64,000 nucleotides of DNA, taken from assembly GCA_043228905.1 (NCBI GenBank), contig JBHGNT010000001.1, forward strand, positions 9,734,001 to 9,798,000, read 5' to 3'. Source of the DNA: Azolla caroliniana. Taxonomy: Eukaryota; Polypodiophyta. Each line of letters starts with the position of its first letter. The first letter of the stretch is position 1. Below, one piece after another: positions 36,101-47,848 of this stretch. Position numbers and translations under genes: made by a program. Under the pieces are notes generated by a model that worked only from the letters and a program-made list of their open reading frames with translations, did no database searches and was not told the DNA's origin.

Positions 36101-39100
36101 AGACATATTCTGAACTTCCTGTTTTCGACCAAATTATACCTGTGGTTTTAAAGTCTGGTATCCAGAATTTAAGGGCAGTCTGCCATTTCACACCAGGGGT
36201 GCCAGTAGGACCGATGCTTGCAAAAGCAACAAAAAGTGTTTCAGAAATTCTAGACAAGTTTCAAGACATAGAGTTCACTTGTGAGTACAAATATGATGGA
36301 GAAAGAGCACAGGTATATGAGTGTTTAAGTTATGTATTTAGTTTGATTGCCTTGGTTCACATGTTTTTTTACTCATGAATGGATTTATGCTTCAGATCCA
36401 TTATGTGGAGGATGGTTCCGTAGAGATATATAGTAGAAATGCAGAATGTACAACTGGGAAGTTTCCTGATGTTGCAGGTGCTATTGGAAGGTACACTATG
36501 GAGATGAGTGACTTTTGGTATGTTCATATACTTTTGTTTGTCATGTAATATATTCGGAACTTCATATTGCAGATACAAGGTGGACTCTGTGAAGTCCTTT
36601 GTTCTAGATTGTGAGATTGTGGCATATGATAAACAAGCAGATAAAATCCTACCCTTTCAGGTATAACTGTTGCAATATCCTGAAAGTGAGCCTTTACTTT
36701 TTTGATTTAATTTTGTTCTAAGTGCTTCACTGTGGTTTCTCTAGATTTTGAGCACACGGGCTCGTAAAGGGGTTACATTGGACAGTATTAAAGTGAATGT
36801 TTGTGTATATGCTTTTGATCTTCTCTACTTGAATGGACAGGAGCTTCTGCAAGAGCCCTTGAGAGCTCGTCGAGAGGTAATTATCTATATTTGTAACGAT
36901 TCAAATTCGTGCATGTCTAGTGTTACCTTCTTGTATGCTTGTTTATGACATTATATTATCATTATCTTCCACAATACAAATACACAGTGTTGTGTTTCAA
37001 ATGACCCAGCAATTCAAATGTGCAATGAAAATCCATTTAATAAGGGGTTATATCCCATGAATTGCAATACAATCTTCAGATCATTGTGGTATGAGTTCAT
37101 GCTCATAGATGCAATTGATAGGACTATATCTAGAGCCCTCAGCTCTAAATATGGCTCAATGACCATGAGTGGGACATGAATCTTGTTCTAACCAGATGCC
37201 TTTGACTAATTGGATGGAGGTATGAGAGCCATGTGCCCTTCGTGCCCATTGGAGGACAATGTTTAATCTTTGATGATGGATTGCTTAGTCATTTTAATTG
37301 AAGCATCCTGCAAATTGTTTCCTTCGCTTGGAGTCTTTGGTGAGGCAGTGTTCTTTGCCAAGCACGTCTTCCCCAATCAGTAATGAATAGAGGCTTCTGC
37401 ATTAGTTATCATCCTTGGTATGCGTTGGTGGTCTACTTTGAAACCCATGTTAGATTCTGGAAAAAACTTTCCTGCACTTAACTATGGCATAAAGTGAACG
37501 CATTGAGGGAGCTTAAAAACAGAGCTATCTGCATGTGAATCTTTTTTGTTTATGATGAATTTATGGAGGTGTTTGTTATATTAACTTGTTTAATAATTTG
37601 GAGCTGTGGGATAGAAATTATACAAAGCCTTTGTGGAGACTCCGAAAGAGTTTTGTTTTGCTAAAGCTATAATCTCAAATGATTTGGAGCAAATTCAAAC
37701 CTTTTTGCAAGATGCAGTGAATCACAGGTAAATTGGTAGCTTTTATGCTGCCTTTCTTTATTTCTTGTAATGCTTCTGATGATCTTTTTTTCTGCTTTTT
37801 TTCGTATATGTGTGTGCTATGGTAATCTCAAGTTGTGAGGGTCTCATTATAAAGACATTGGATAAGGAGGCTACATATGAACCATCAAAGCGCTCCAATA
37901 ATTGGCTTAAGCTTAAGAAGGACTACATGGACAGGTTATGATCATTACCTTAATGTTGATCAATACGAAAAATGGATTTATACTTTTGAATGTCCAATTA
38001 TCTGATTGATTGTTGCATATTTATGACCGGAGAAGTGGGCCCTTTTCACCAAATATTAATTTCTTGTTAAAATGATGCAATAGATGCATGTAGTTGTGCT
38101 CAATTCTGGGGTTTTAGGTTTTCCTTATTTGTTCTTGTGAAGAGATTTCTACTATTTAGTATTATAAAGAGGAGATATAAGGAAAGGTCAAAGTAAGAAT
38201 TGAAAAAAGTGCTGTTAACTTGCCTGGTTGCATTAAAGCCATTCTTTGTCTAAGTAGGTATTTTCATCCAAACCAAATTAAACCAATTAATTGCTGCATA
38301 ACAATGTGATAAGACTATGTTGCCATGTTTGATTAATATAACGCCATCATTAATACTAGCCATTTGTAGGGAGTTAGTGCCATTTGGTTCAGTGAAAAAA
38401 TGAAGTTAAAACTGCAGTAAAGTGCATGCATATCATTATGGTTTTTTTGCTAAGCAATCTTTTCGTCATGATTAACAGTGTCGGGGATTCATTCGATCTT
38501 GTTCCAATTGGTGCTTTCTATGGCAGAGGGAAGCGAACAGGTTTGTTAGTATTTTTCATTTGTGTGTAGTTAATAAGGAGGCCCTGATCCAAATTCACAT
38601 CTCAAAAGGAGAGATAACACTTTGTGCAGGTGTGTATGGTGCATTTTTGCTTGCTTGTTATGATGAAGAAGCTGAAGAGTATCAAAGTGTGTGCAAAATA
38701 GGTTGGTTTCTAATCCATATTTGTGCACTTTACATTTTGTAATGTGTTTCATTCATTCATGTATTTTGTTAAAAAATCTCAAGATATGTACGTGAATATA
38801 TATGTATATATATATATATAATGTATATGTAGATATATGTATGTATATGTATGTATGTATGTATATGTATATGTGTGTATATATATGTGTGTATATAAAC
38901 CTTTGTTTATGTGTTCAGATTTATAATGCAATTGTTCTAATGTCCAAACCTTCACGATGTATCTATTTAGGAACTGGATTTTCCGAAGCTGTGTTGGAAG
39001 AACGGTCTTCCAGCCTAAGAGCTAGTGTGATCACTGTGCCGAAGGTTAAAATTTAAAATATATATTATAGAGAGAATTAGACTTTTCTCCATGCCCTCGT

Positions 39101-39963
39101 ATATTAAACCTTTATTGTTTTCTGTTATTGTTTCTTGTTCATACAGCGGTACTACAGGTATGGGGAGACTATCGGAGTTGATGTATGGTTTGAACCAGTC
39201 GAGGTGAAGAGAATGAGCTCATTCAATCAATTTCAATTTAAATGGGTTTAGTCTCGTTCTTTTAGTTCAAAAGTGATAAGTAATTTTGTTTTGTTTTGTC
39301 TATTGGGGAATTTCTACAGGTTTGGGAGGTGAAGGCCGCAGATTTGAGCATCAGCCCTGTTCATCGAGCAGCCGTTGGGAAAGTAGACCCATCAAAGGTT
39401 ATATAATTTCAGTTAGACTCATAAAAGATATTTGATGTCTTCTAGTGGAGATATTCATTGCTTTTCTTTTTCTTTGTACGTTATTTTTTTCTTATTCTGT
39501 GACCTGTTCTTTTTGCTATATATTAACTATCGTTTTTTCCAATCAGGGGATTTCGCTTAGATTCCCGCGACTGCTCCGACTCAGGACAGACAAATCTCCT
39601 GAACAAGCTACTACAGCTGAGCAGGTAAATTTTTTTATGAATGTTTTTTGAATGCCAAAACAATTAAAACTTTACTTTTTGAATATAAATGAATACAGAT
39701 TAGCGTCATCAAGAATATCTTAACCAAGGAATCCATCATACATTTGTCAAATTAATGAGCTTTTTCTTCCGTCTGCACTGTCTTGTCCAGCATATAATTG
39801 TGTATCTTTTTGAGTTGCAAATCAACAGTCATGTCATTATGCTTGCCAATCATGCAGTATTATTATTACTAATATGGTCTTCTTCTTCGGCATTTTCCAG
39901 GTTGCTGAAATGTATAATGCCCAAAAGATTAGCCGTCCAACTAAGGTGGAGGACGACGATTAG
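33179..39963 (+). CDS. LIG1: DNA ligase 1 (ATP-dependent), 18 exons
   Basis: Seals nicks in replication and repair. Exons: 33179-33734, 34530-34759, 34884-35000, 35078-35179, 35276-35392, 36082-36312, 36396-36490, 36573-36660, 36745-36876, 37615-37727, 37833-37934, 38479-38540, 38630-38701, 38971-39044, 39147-39203, 39320-39397, 39547-39624, 39901-39963. They join in frame to 788 residues; Arabidopsis LIG1 is about 790. The DNA-binding domain starts near residue 170. Adenylation motifs are YKYDGERAQ (nucleotide-accepting Lys444), EGLIIKTL and [10 protein letters not shown]. The OB-fold part includes [19 protein letters not shown] and [11 protein letters not shown]. Two in-frame starts are likely: 33179 adds a basic, hydroxylated presequence typical of mitochondrial import, and 33260 gives a 761-residue nuclear form, as known for Arabidopsis. 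Intron 3 is GC-AG. A poly-Thr run (33361-33395) lies in exon 1. Confidence 0.95.
33361..33395. repeat. ACC trinucleotide repeat inside ligase exon 1
   Basis: About 11 ACC units encode poly-threonine in the unstructured N-terminal region of DNA ligase 1. The frame is kept because the unit is three bases. Confidence 0.9.
35563..35665. repeat. Decayed 42-44-bp tandem repeat in ligase intron 5
   Basis: TGYTRTCAATTA, then TTATGANGTTTTATGGCA, recurs from 35563 and 35605, with a partial third copy from 35649. Confidence 0.5.
36877..37614 (+). other. Ligase intron 9 (738 bp)
   Basis: The largest of the middle introns. It starts GTAATT and ends ATAG. I see no nested gene or transposon. Confidence 0.8.
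38803..38900. repeat. TA/TATG-rich low-complexity tract in ligase intron 13
   Basis: TATATA, then ATGTATGT and TATGTGTG units, form a degenerate microsatellite between exons 13 and 14. Confidence 0.8.
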
Positions 39964-41110
39964 GACACTGATAATATCTAAAATTATTGAAATCACTTCT
40001 TTCATTATGAAAACTTCTCCATTTAAATGGAGAAGCGCCATTACCTGAACAGGTTGTAAAACATAGATTATCTAGACATGATTATCAATGGAGAATACTT
40101 TGTGTCAGCTACCGCAAAGTGGTCACAAATAGAAGATTTTCTCTTGAGATCTGATGCCTTATGATTATCCTATCCATCTTTTCTTTCGTATTAATTAAGG
40201 TTACCACGTTAGGTTTGCAAGCTTTAAACAAATTTTACATATGATTCCCATCGTCATGATTTAGGGGAAATTTTTGTTCTATATATGCCTTACCCACAAA
40301 TCCTTGTGTAAATTGAGATTAGATAAAGCTGTCTGGATTATGGTTGATCGAACATATACAAACAATTACAGTAGCCAAAGGCTCAGTTTACACGATGGGC
40401 CAAGCAGTCCTTGCCAAGATGGCATCAGATTCCTAACCATATTTGTTCCTTCATCTACACATGCATTTAATGTCTAAAAATTCTTGATAGAAATTGTTCA
40501 CATGGATGCAATCTTTTGGGTGGCAATATAGTCAAACAATTACTCTACTTTATTTCTTTCTATACAGTCCTCTTGCTGTCTTGATGATTAGATGATTTTG
40601 ACAATTTTAGTATAATTTCACCTGTTGCTTTGGTTGGCAAAAATGTTCCAGGTTTGCTTCCTTGTCGAAATTTCCAACATAAGTCCGTAGTTAATTTAAA
40701 TGCAGAATTCCACCATATTTAGCCATGTACTAATGACATTCACATGAGTTTGTAGTTACATGCACAATTTGTAACATGAGCTTCTATTTGACCAATTCAT
40801 GCATGTTGACTTACTATTGGGCAATTAGTAATTAAATATATAGTGAGCGAAGATAATTTGGTAACTATTCAAAATTAATCTTCATACCCTCACATAGGGT
40901 CATCAAATCTATTCATTGAAATGCAACTTCCCTGTGATTATGAACCTACTTTGAACCAAGCATACAAGCAAATTCGAAAATAATCAACCACATAATCTTT
41001 TATGACTTTATACAAGCATATGTTTTGGTAATTCTCCCTTTATCATGTAGGCTTTGTCAATTAGTTGATTGCGCCATGTGTATTATATATTTGTGCACTC
41101 ACTTGCTATT
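39964..41110. other. 3' flank of the ligase gene, no gene recognised
   Basis: This holds the expected 3' untranslated region followed by AT-rich intergenic DNA up to the copia target site. No poly(A) signal could be chosen among several A/T-rich hexamers. Confidence 0.45.
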
Positions 41111-41115
41111 AGTTT

Positions 41116-41405
41116 TGTAAAGATGTAGAGAGGTAGGTGGCGTTATGTAGCAGAATAAGCTTGAGTGTGTGTGTGTGTGCACGTGAAGCAACACAGAGAG
41201 AGACATACAAACAGATAGAGAGTAAAAGGTTAGAATAAAAAACTATATATTACATCCAAGAACGACTAAGTTACAAAAAGTTGGTTTAAATACCAACTAG
41301 TTTAGGGCAAATGCCCTTTCTACTAATTACAGAAATGTCCTAGTAAGTTGTCCACCGCCTATTGTGAACACTATTCCTATGGGAAGTTGAGTTGGATTCT
41401 CAACA
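41116..41405 (-). repeat. 3' LTR of the minus-strand copia element
   Basis: 290 bp, TGTAAAG to CTCAACA on the plus strand, preceded by the target duplication AGTTT. Its partner at 46330-46854 has the same ends. It contains a GT microsatellite (about 41166-41180). Confidence 0.92.
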
Positions 41406-41417
41406 TGCCCCTTCAAA
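41406..41417 (-). other. Polypurine tract of the copia element
   Basis: On the element strand TTTGAAGGGGCA directly precedes the 3' LTR start TGTTGAG. Such tracts prime plus-strand DNA synthesis. Confidence 0.75.
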
Positions 41418-41551
41418 CACAACTTCTGAATGTCGAAAAGTTCTGTCGGTTCGGTCTTCGAAGTACTTCGATGATCGCTTCGTGCTCGTTGCACAGCTTA
41501 ACTGTCATCGTCAAACTTTGACCCTCTGGTCAACTTCGATCGAGTGATTGG

Positions 41552-42199
41552 CTATTGTTCGGTGTCGGTTGCTACTGTACACCCTCTTAAACTCGGCAAT
41601 GTAGAAATCGTGAGACCAAGGTTTGATATGAATTGCCTGAGTTTGTCAACTCCTAAGGCCTTCGTAAAGCTATCAAGAACCTGGAGGTTCGTACTGATAT
41701 GTTGTAAATCGATATCACCAACCTGAATGCATTCACGAATAAAGTGACAGTGCACTTCGATGTGTTTAGTTCGCATGTGGAATACCGGGTTCTGAGCGAG
41801 ATAGATGTTGCTCATGTTGTCGCAGTAGAGGCGAATTCGATACGTGATGGGAATGCCCATATCCTTCAAGATGCGTTTGAGCCAAAAAGCTTCGCACGCG
41901 ATGAGTGTCGTGCCCCTGTATTCGGCCTCTGTACTTGACAGTGCGACTGTCGGTTGCTTCTTGCTACTCCAGGAGATTGCTCCGCTGTCGAGAGAGAAAA
42001 CGAATCTGGAGGTTGAACGTCTATCGGCCTTATAGCCTGCCCAATCCGCGTCTAGGTACCCTTTGAGTTGAATAAGCGTATTTGACTTATACATGATACC
42101 GTAATCCATCGTCATACTGCCATACCGAAGTATCCTCTTAGCGCAATCGAGATAATCATTTCGTGGGTTTTGCATAAATTGGCTAAGTAGGCTAACCAA
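41552..42199 (-). pseudogene. copia RNase H domain
   Basis: The longest intact piece of the element (215 codons). It shows YLDADWAGYKADRRSTSRFV, SSTEAEYRG and the C-terminal YCDNMSNIYLAQNPVFHMRT and KHIEVHCHFIRE blocks of copia RNase H, the domain that removes the RNA strand during reverse transcription. It is cut off from the reverse transcriptase by a frame change near 42200. Confidence 0.9.
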
Positions 42200-42308
42200 A
42201 TAGTCGAGGTTAGGGTGTGATGGTTAGATAGATCAGGTTGCCCATCAGTTGTCGATACTGAGTCGGCTTGCACTCGGCTGTGCCCAAATTGACATTGAGC
42301 TTGAGATT

Positions 42309-43453
42309 TCAGTCGAGAGGAGTAGATTGAGGTTTGCACTCTGTCATTCTGAACTTGTACAATAAGTTCAGGATGTAGTGTCGTTGAGAGATCAATATCT
42401 CGACTGGTATCCGAATTACTTCAATACAAAGGAAGTAATGGAGCTCGTGCATATCTTTCATTTCGAATATGACATATTGGAGTGATTTTACCTTATTAAT
42501 CTTGACGAGATCCTTTCCTCTGATGACCAGATCATCCACGTACAAGATGATAACAATCGGGTTGTTTGACTCGTTTCGGATGTACATGGCGTTGTCCGAT
42601 TTTGACATTCGAAAGTCAATTTGATAAAGATCTTGAGTGATCTTCGAATGCCAAGCACGCGGTGCTTGCTTAAGGCTGTAGAGTGGCTTCTTTAGTCTAC
42701 AGATTGTTTTCAATTGATTTTCTGATTCGAAACCTGGGGGTTGAGTCATGAAGACCTCCTCTTCTAATTATCCTTGGAGGAAGGCGTTCTTTATGTCCAT
42801 GTGGTGGAGATGCCACCCTTTCGCCACTGCGAATGCAATAATTGTCCGCGTCGTTGTCATCTTTGTCATCGGGGCACATGTCTCCTCGTAATCGACTACG
42901 TGTGTTTACACGTATCCCTTTGCGACGAGTTGTGCTTTGAAACGATTTACTGAGCCATCGACATTGTATTTGAGCTCATAAATCCATTTGCAACCAATCG
43001 CCTTCCTATGAGGTGAATGGGGAACAAGATCCCATGTCTCATTTTTGCACAAGGCCTACATTTCTTCATCTATCGCGTCGACCCATCGCGGGTCCTTCAC
43101 GACTTCGGAAGATGTTTCCGGCTCTGGGAACGTTGCTACCTTCATCATAAAGGCGTACTGATATACCATGTACTCATCGTAGCCGACTTAGCTTACAGGG
43201 TCTTTTCATGGGTGGACCAATGTAACTTCTTGTTCGTAGAGACTAATGCTTTATTCATTCCATTTGTCCATATGTCGAGGCCTTCGAACTCACTGTCGAG
43301 GGAGTGAGTTGACTCATTGTCCATTAGGTCTTCATATTCTGGCATTTTTGCCTTCCCCTTGTCTAGCTTTGGAGTTGGCCGAGATGTGTTGTGATCACTC
43401 GGAGGCTCTTGTGGGTCACTCAGCCTTGTTGTAATCGGGTTGTCTTCGTACAT
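42309..43453 (-). pseudogene. copia reverse transcriptase, broken
   Basis: QPPGFESENQLKTICRLKKP, then SLKQAPRAWHSK, and the YVDDLVIRG active site lie in 42309-42749. The N-terminal part and the linker after integrase continue in other frames to about 43453. At least two frame breaks separate the pieces. Confidence 0.88.
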
Positions 43454-43540
43454 GTGTCTGAGTCGATCTGCTTCTTGTATTTCTTGTTCGGCTGATTTTG
43501 GGTCAAAATGGATTAGAGTTGAGATCGTCTCTGGTTCGTA

Positions 43541-44810
43541 CTAGGATGCTGACTCGTCGAAAATGACATCTCGACTCACACGAACCTTCCTAGTAGAGGG
43601 GTTATAACACTTGTACCCCTTTTGCTCCAGTGAGTATCCTATGAGGATAAATTTCTCTGATTTTGGGTCGAGCTTTTGTCGCTTCTCATCGGGGATGTGC
43701 ACGTATGCAATGGAGCCGAATATCCGAACATGCGATAGATCCAACCTCTTTCCAAAAAACTTTTCGTGCGGGGTAACCTCATGCACGCCGGATGTTGTAC
43801 ACCGGTTCATTAGGTAGATGACTGTGTTAGCCACTTCTACCCAGTATGATTTCGGCAGGTTCTTCTCGTTCATCATTGCCCATGCAACCTCTATTATATG
43901 CTGATTCTTTCGTTCAGCTACTCCGTTTTGTTGAGGTGTGTGCCGGCATGAGAATTCTCGTCGAATTCCTTCCTTTTAAAGATGTTGAGAGATCAAGCTC
44001 AACTTAGTTTAGTTAGTTAGTCAACCATGTAACTTCGTAGTTACCTAGATAGAATCTAGTTAGAAGTGTTGACTATAACAACTTAAATAGGACCTTGTAC
44101 TTAAGTAGGATATTCTAGATCCTCCACTCCCAAGGTCATTTAATATAGGACTTACACGGTTGTACCTATATTCTCCTCACACATGTGCACCCTTGCACAT
44201 GAGATCTATATATACCTCATTGATGGTATTTTTGTATTTGATGATGATGATAATGCTAATTTAACATAATTACTCATCCCCCATCTTGTGTTCATAAGTG
44301 TATCTCTCTCTCTCTCTCCTCTCACACACATACACACACATATCACTTAATCTTACGCTTAACTTCATCACATAATTAGGTACTAATTAACCCATACTTA
44401 ATTAATCACCTAATTATTAACATGAGATACGCCGTAAATTCGCTTGAGAAATATTCCATGCCTCCATCTTAACAAAGGTAGCGCACCTGCCGACCCGTGC
44501 CTTTTTCGACTTCATTTTTGAACTTTTGGAAGTGTCTGAACACTTTGCTCTTTTGTCTCATAGGGTAGATCCAGGTGTGCCTTGAGAAGTCGTCGATAAA
44601 TGTGACATAGTATCGACAACTGCCGAATGTTTCCATCTGGGTTGGTCCCCACACATATGAATGTACTACATCCAGGATCCCTTTCCTCACATTCCTCTCT
44701 TTCGGGAATGGATGTCGGCTTTGTTTTCCAAACTGGCACTCTTCGCATATGCTTGTAATCTCTCTATCCGTAAAGTTCAGAAGTCTGATGGTGACTCCTT
44801 TAGATTGCAT
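43541..44810 (-). pseudogene. copia integrase, split by a solo LTR
   Basis: 44469-44810 encodes the zinc-binding end (CEECQFGKQSRHPFP) and the start of the catalytic core (IDDFSRHTWIYPMR). 43541-43980 holds the rest, with HTPQQNGVAERKN and FGSIAYVHIPDEKR. The break coincides with the 440-bp insertion at 43983-44422. Confidence 0.9.
43983..44422 (+). repeat. Solo LTR inserted in the copia integrase
   Basis: A 440-bp block starts TGTTGAGAG, ends ATTATTAACA and interrupts the integrase frame. The short terminal inverted repeat (TGTTRA/TYAACA) and a TATATATA-type box near 44208-44216 fit an LTR. The flanking pentamers (TCTCA and TCTTT on the minus strand) match at only three of five positions, so the target duplication has decayed or the edges are off by a base or two. 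A CT tract lies at about 44301-44319. Orientation is tentative. Confidence 0.6.
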
Positions 44811-44942
44811 GTTCTGGAGCTTCTAGAGATTAATGTGGCCAATTCGCTTGTGCCATAGTTTCAAGTCGGTTTCTACTTTAAGACCTTTTGCATACATTGT
44901 CAACTTTACCTCGTTTGATTCGAGGATAAACATTCTGCCTTC

Positions 44943-45236
44943 TCAACGACCGTGAGCAATGAGGCGACCTTCTTTTTCGATGAAGCACCCTTCATCATTG
45001 AACCGGACTTGCATCCCTTGTTCGACAATATGGCCTACCGCGACCAGGTTTTTAGTGATGGTTGGGACATGCAAGACATTTTTGAGGTAGGTTTGTTTGT
45101 CGTCATTCTCGAATGGGAGGTTTCCGATGTGCAGTATTGAATGAGTCGTGTCATTGCTTGTTTCGACATAACCGAGCCGATCAGGCTTTCGTAATTCTCG
45201 GAACCAATTTCCATGAGACGTCATATGATTGGACAC
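44943..45236 (-). pseudogene. copia protease and linker remnant
   Basis: KNVLHVPTITKNLVAVGHIV is the conserved block after copia protease, followed by QVRFNDEGCFIE. The catalytic Asp motif expected upstream is not readable in this frame. Confidence 0.7.
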
Positions 45237-45519
45237 TCCCGATTCAAAAAACTATACATTATCCAAGGTTGAGGTGCTTGTCTCACCTTGTGTCGACATC
45301 GAATGCGCTTTGTGCCTCATCATAAACATTCCGCTACGATCATCGTAGTTGGAATTCGAGGCGTAATTTGTAAGTTGTCGGTTGGTCGACGCCGACTCTC
45401 ACTTCTTCTTGCGGCACTCTTCTTCGTAGTGGCCGAATTTCCCGTAGTATCCACACTGAATGGAATTGATTTGTTGGCTAGGTCTAGCATGATTACTCCC
45501 CCTTCTTCCAGACGCTCCA

Positions 45520-46250
45520 CCTAGCGTGTTCAAGACATCCTGTCGGTAATAGAGATTTTGTTTTCGGGATTGCTCCTAGTTATGTCGGCCTTTGCCAAAT
45601 CGGCCTCTCCTTCCGCAATCGTGTCCTCTTCCTCCATCAAAATTCGAATATAGCATTTGTCCATCGCGTTGTTCCTTTGGTGAAGATTCTCCTTGACCAA
45701 CAATATCGACTGGAAATCGAAGGAGGGAGGATTCTCTCTCGCAAGAATGGTTGTTCTTATTGTGCAATCGATGTGCCAAGCCTCTGAGACATATCTGCAC
45801 CATTTCGTCGTTGTAAATGCTGACATTGATCGACCCGAGGGCGTCGCACAGCTCCTTGATCTTCAAGGTGTAATTGCCGATTGACACGTCCCTCTATTGA
45901 ATACCGTTCAACTCTTGATGAAGTTGAAGCTTATGGGCAACCGTATTGGCCACGAAGATTTTCTTGAGGTTTCCCCACGCCTCCTTCAGCGTTTTTGCCA
46001 CTCGAATATATCCGAGCATGTGATCATGTATGCATGATGCAAGGCAGTACAACACATGGCTTGCGGCCTACTCCTAAGCTGGGTAGTCAGTGTGTGTTGG
46101 GTTGGGTTGCATTTCGTGAGCTCCCTCGATGTAGCTTCTGTAACCTTGTCCGACAAGGTATTTATGCATCTTGTACTCCCAAGATGCGAAGTTTGTTCTA
46201 TCAAGCTTCTTGGTAGGAAGAGCGCTTCCCATCTAAGTGTTCATTGTCGA
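45520..46250 (-). pseudogene. copia gag remnant
   Basis: YTLKIKELCDALGSINVSIY and EMVQICLRGL are the conserved UBN2-type gag block. Pieces lie in at least three frames between about 45530 and 46204. Confidence 0.85.
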
Positions 46251-46317
46251 TTTCTTCTTTGTTGTTCGTCAATGTGCAACACAACATTCATGAGTAAGCT
46301 TGATTAAACAACCACAT

Positions 46318-46329
46318 GCTCTGATACCA
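46318..46329 (-). other. Primer binding site (initiator tRNA-Met)
   Basis: The element strand reads TGGTATCAGAGC immediately after the 5' LTR. This is the standard copia primer site, complementary to the 3' end of initiator methionine tRNA. Confidence 0.92.
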
Positions 46330-46854
46330 TGTAAAGATGTAGGGAGGTGGGTGGCGTTATGTAGCGGAAGGAAGCTTGAGTGTGTATGTGTGCGCACGTG
46401 AAGCAAGAGAGACAGAGAGAGTAAAAAAAAAAGAAAAGGGATGCCCAAATGGATGTAGCTCAGTTGGTAAGGTTGCCCAATGGAGACCAGGTGGTCATGG
46501 GTTCAACCCCTACATTCCACAGTGGCATCTAATGAAATAGAGATATATATGAAGTATATAATAGAGAGGTGAGGAAATTGGGTTTTGAACCCAAGACACA
46601 ATGCTTGTAGTGTTATCAACTTACCACTAGGGTAAGCTAATTATGATAAAAAAAAAGGAGAGAGTAAAACAAGAGAGCTTAAAATTAGAAACTATATATT
46701 ACATCCAACAACGACTAAGTTATGAAAGGTTGGTTTAAATACCAACTAGTTTAGGGAAAATGCCCTTTCTACTAATTACAGAAATGTCCTAGTAAGTTGT
46801 CCACCGCCTAGTGTGAACACTATTCCTATGGGAAGTTGAGTTCGATTCTCAACA
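46330..46854 (-). repeat. 5' LTR of the copia element, enlarged by a SINE insertion
   Basis: 525 bp, with the same TGTAAAG and CTCAACA ends as the 290-bp partner. Removing the insertion and one target copy (about 243 bp) gives about 282 bp, close to the partner. Confidence 0.92.
46427..46657 (+). mobile_element. tRNA-derived SINE-like element in the copia LTR
   Basis: This insertion of about 231 bp is flanked by a 12-bp direct repeat GAGAGAGTAAAA (46415-46426 and 46658-46669), a target duplication of retroposon length. An RNA polymerase III A box TAGCTCAGTTGG (46456-46467) and B box GGTTCAACCCC (46500-46510) mark a tRNA-like head on the plus strand. An A run (about 46648-46656) precedes the right repeat. 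A second B-box-like sequence, GGTTCAAAACC, lies on the minus strand (46581-46591), so the element looks like two opposed tRNA-like units. No family can be named without a search. Confidence 0.7.
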
Positions 46855-47804
46855 AGTTTATTTGGGTAGATGTACTATGATTTCATGTTAGAAGATTTCA
46901 TATCTCGTGACAATTTAGTATTTGTATGTCATAACTATTTGAGAGAATAGGCATCATGATAGTGAAATCAATCCATGGCATCTTTTTTCTATCGTAAGGA
47001 TCTAACAAGGTTGTAATTATGCTTTAAGTGAGGACTCTTTGCTATGACTAGGGATCACATGGCCAAGACTACATGCATTTAACTTTCACTTGCTTCGACA
47101 TTACGTTGAAGAAGTATCTAATGACTTAAGATCCTTTACCTTACTTTATCTCCATAATTTTGAGACAAATCCATTATTCCCATATTTGAAAATGAGGACA
47201 ATCAATATATCTCCTCATAATAAAAAAACTTTGATCGAAGTAGAAAGGCTTTTGAGACATTAGGTTGTAAAACAAACTCAAAACAAACTTATAAGGGTCA
47301 ATGGAAGTCACAATAATGATGCGCTATCTCTATATCTAGAAAAATGTGATCATTGATGAGAGAAACCATCATGTTGAAGAGGAAAGGGTTTAGTACGGAA
47401 AACACATGTATCCATTTCCAAAAAACTCTTTGAATTGATATAATGTTAACCAATAACAAATTTATTACTTGTGACGTCTTTGTAAGAGGAGTGTCTAATC
47501 ATCTTTTTTTTGTCTCTCTTGGAGAAACAACCTAATGAATGGATCTCATGGATGAAGCTTCAGCATGCCTAGTATAGTTATTAAGATGACACTCCATAGG
47601 CAAAGGAAACAACAATACGAAGGCTTTATATGTATTGATTTGTCATTGGCATTCAATTTTAACGTTCCAACACCTTTTTCCTATTAGTAGGGAAGGTTAC
47701 ACATCAAGAACATTACTTGTAACCCAGGATATGCTAAGGAAGCACAACGAAACATTGGGACACATGAAACTATCTTGGGGACGTCATATTCATGGAGATA
47801 CGTA

Positions 47805-47810
47805 GTGTGT

Positions 47811-47841
<31 letters not shown>

Positions 47842-47848
47842 GGGGGGT
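47805..47848. repeat. GT microsatellite and 24-base G homopolymer
   Basis: About ten GT units run into about 24 consecutive G (47825-47848), the longest G run in the window. Confidence 0.9.

Larger units (their letters stand above)
41116..46854 (-). mobile_element. Full-length but defective Ty1-copia retrotransposon
   Basis: Complete structure: LTRs at both ends with TG/CA termini, a 5-bp target duplication AGTTT (41111-41115 and 46855-46859), a primer site complementary to initiator tRNA-Met and a purine-rich tract at the other LTR. On the minus strand the order is gag (about 46200-45400), protease (about 45240-44940), integrase (about 44810-43540, split by a solo LTR), reverse transcriptase (about 43450-42310) and RNase H (42199-41552): copia order. 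Frames are broken by stops and shifts, so it is inactive. By eye the two LTRs differ at about 7 of roughly 160 aligned bases, so insertion is moderately old. A SINE-like element has entered the 5' LTR. Confidence 0.95.

Noticed and set aside
46441-46515. Functional tRNA gene
   Set aside because: A and B boxes are present, but the sequence does not fold into a full cloverleaf by eye and it sits inside an insertion with target duplications, so a SINE head fits better.
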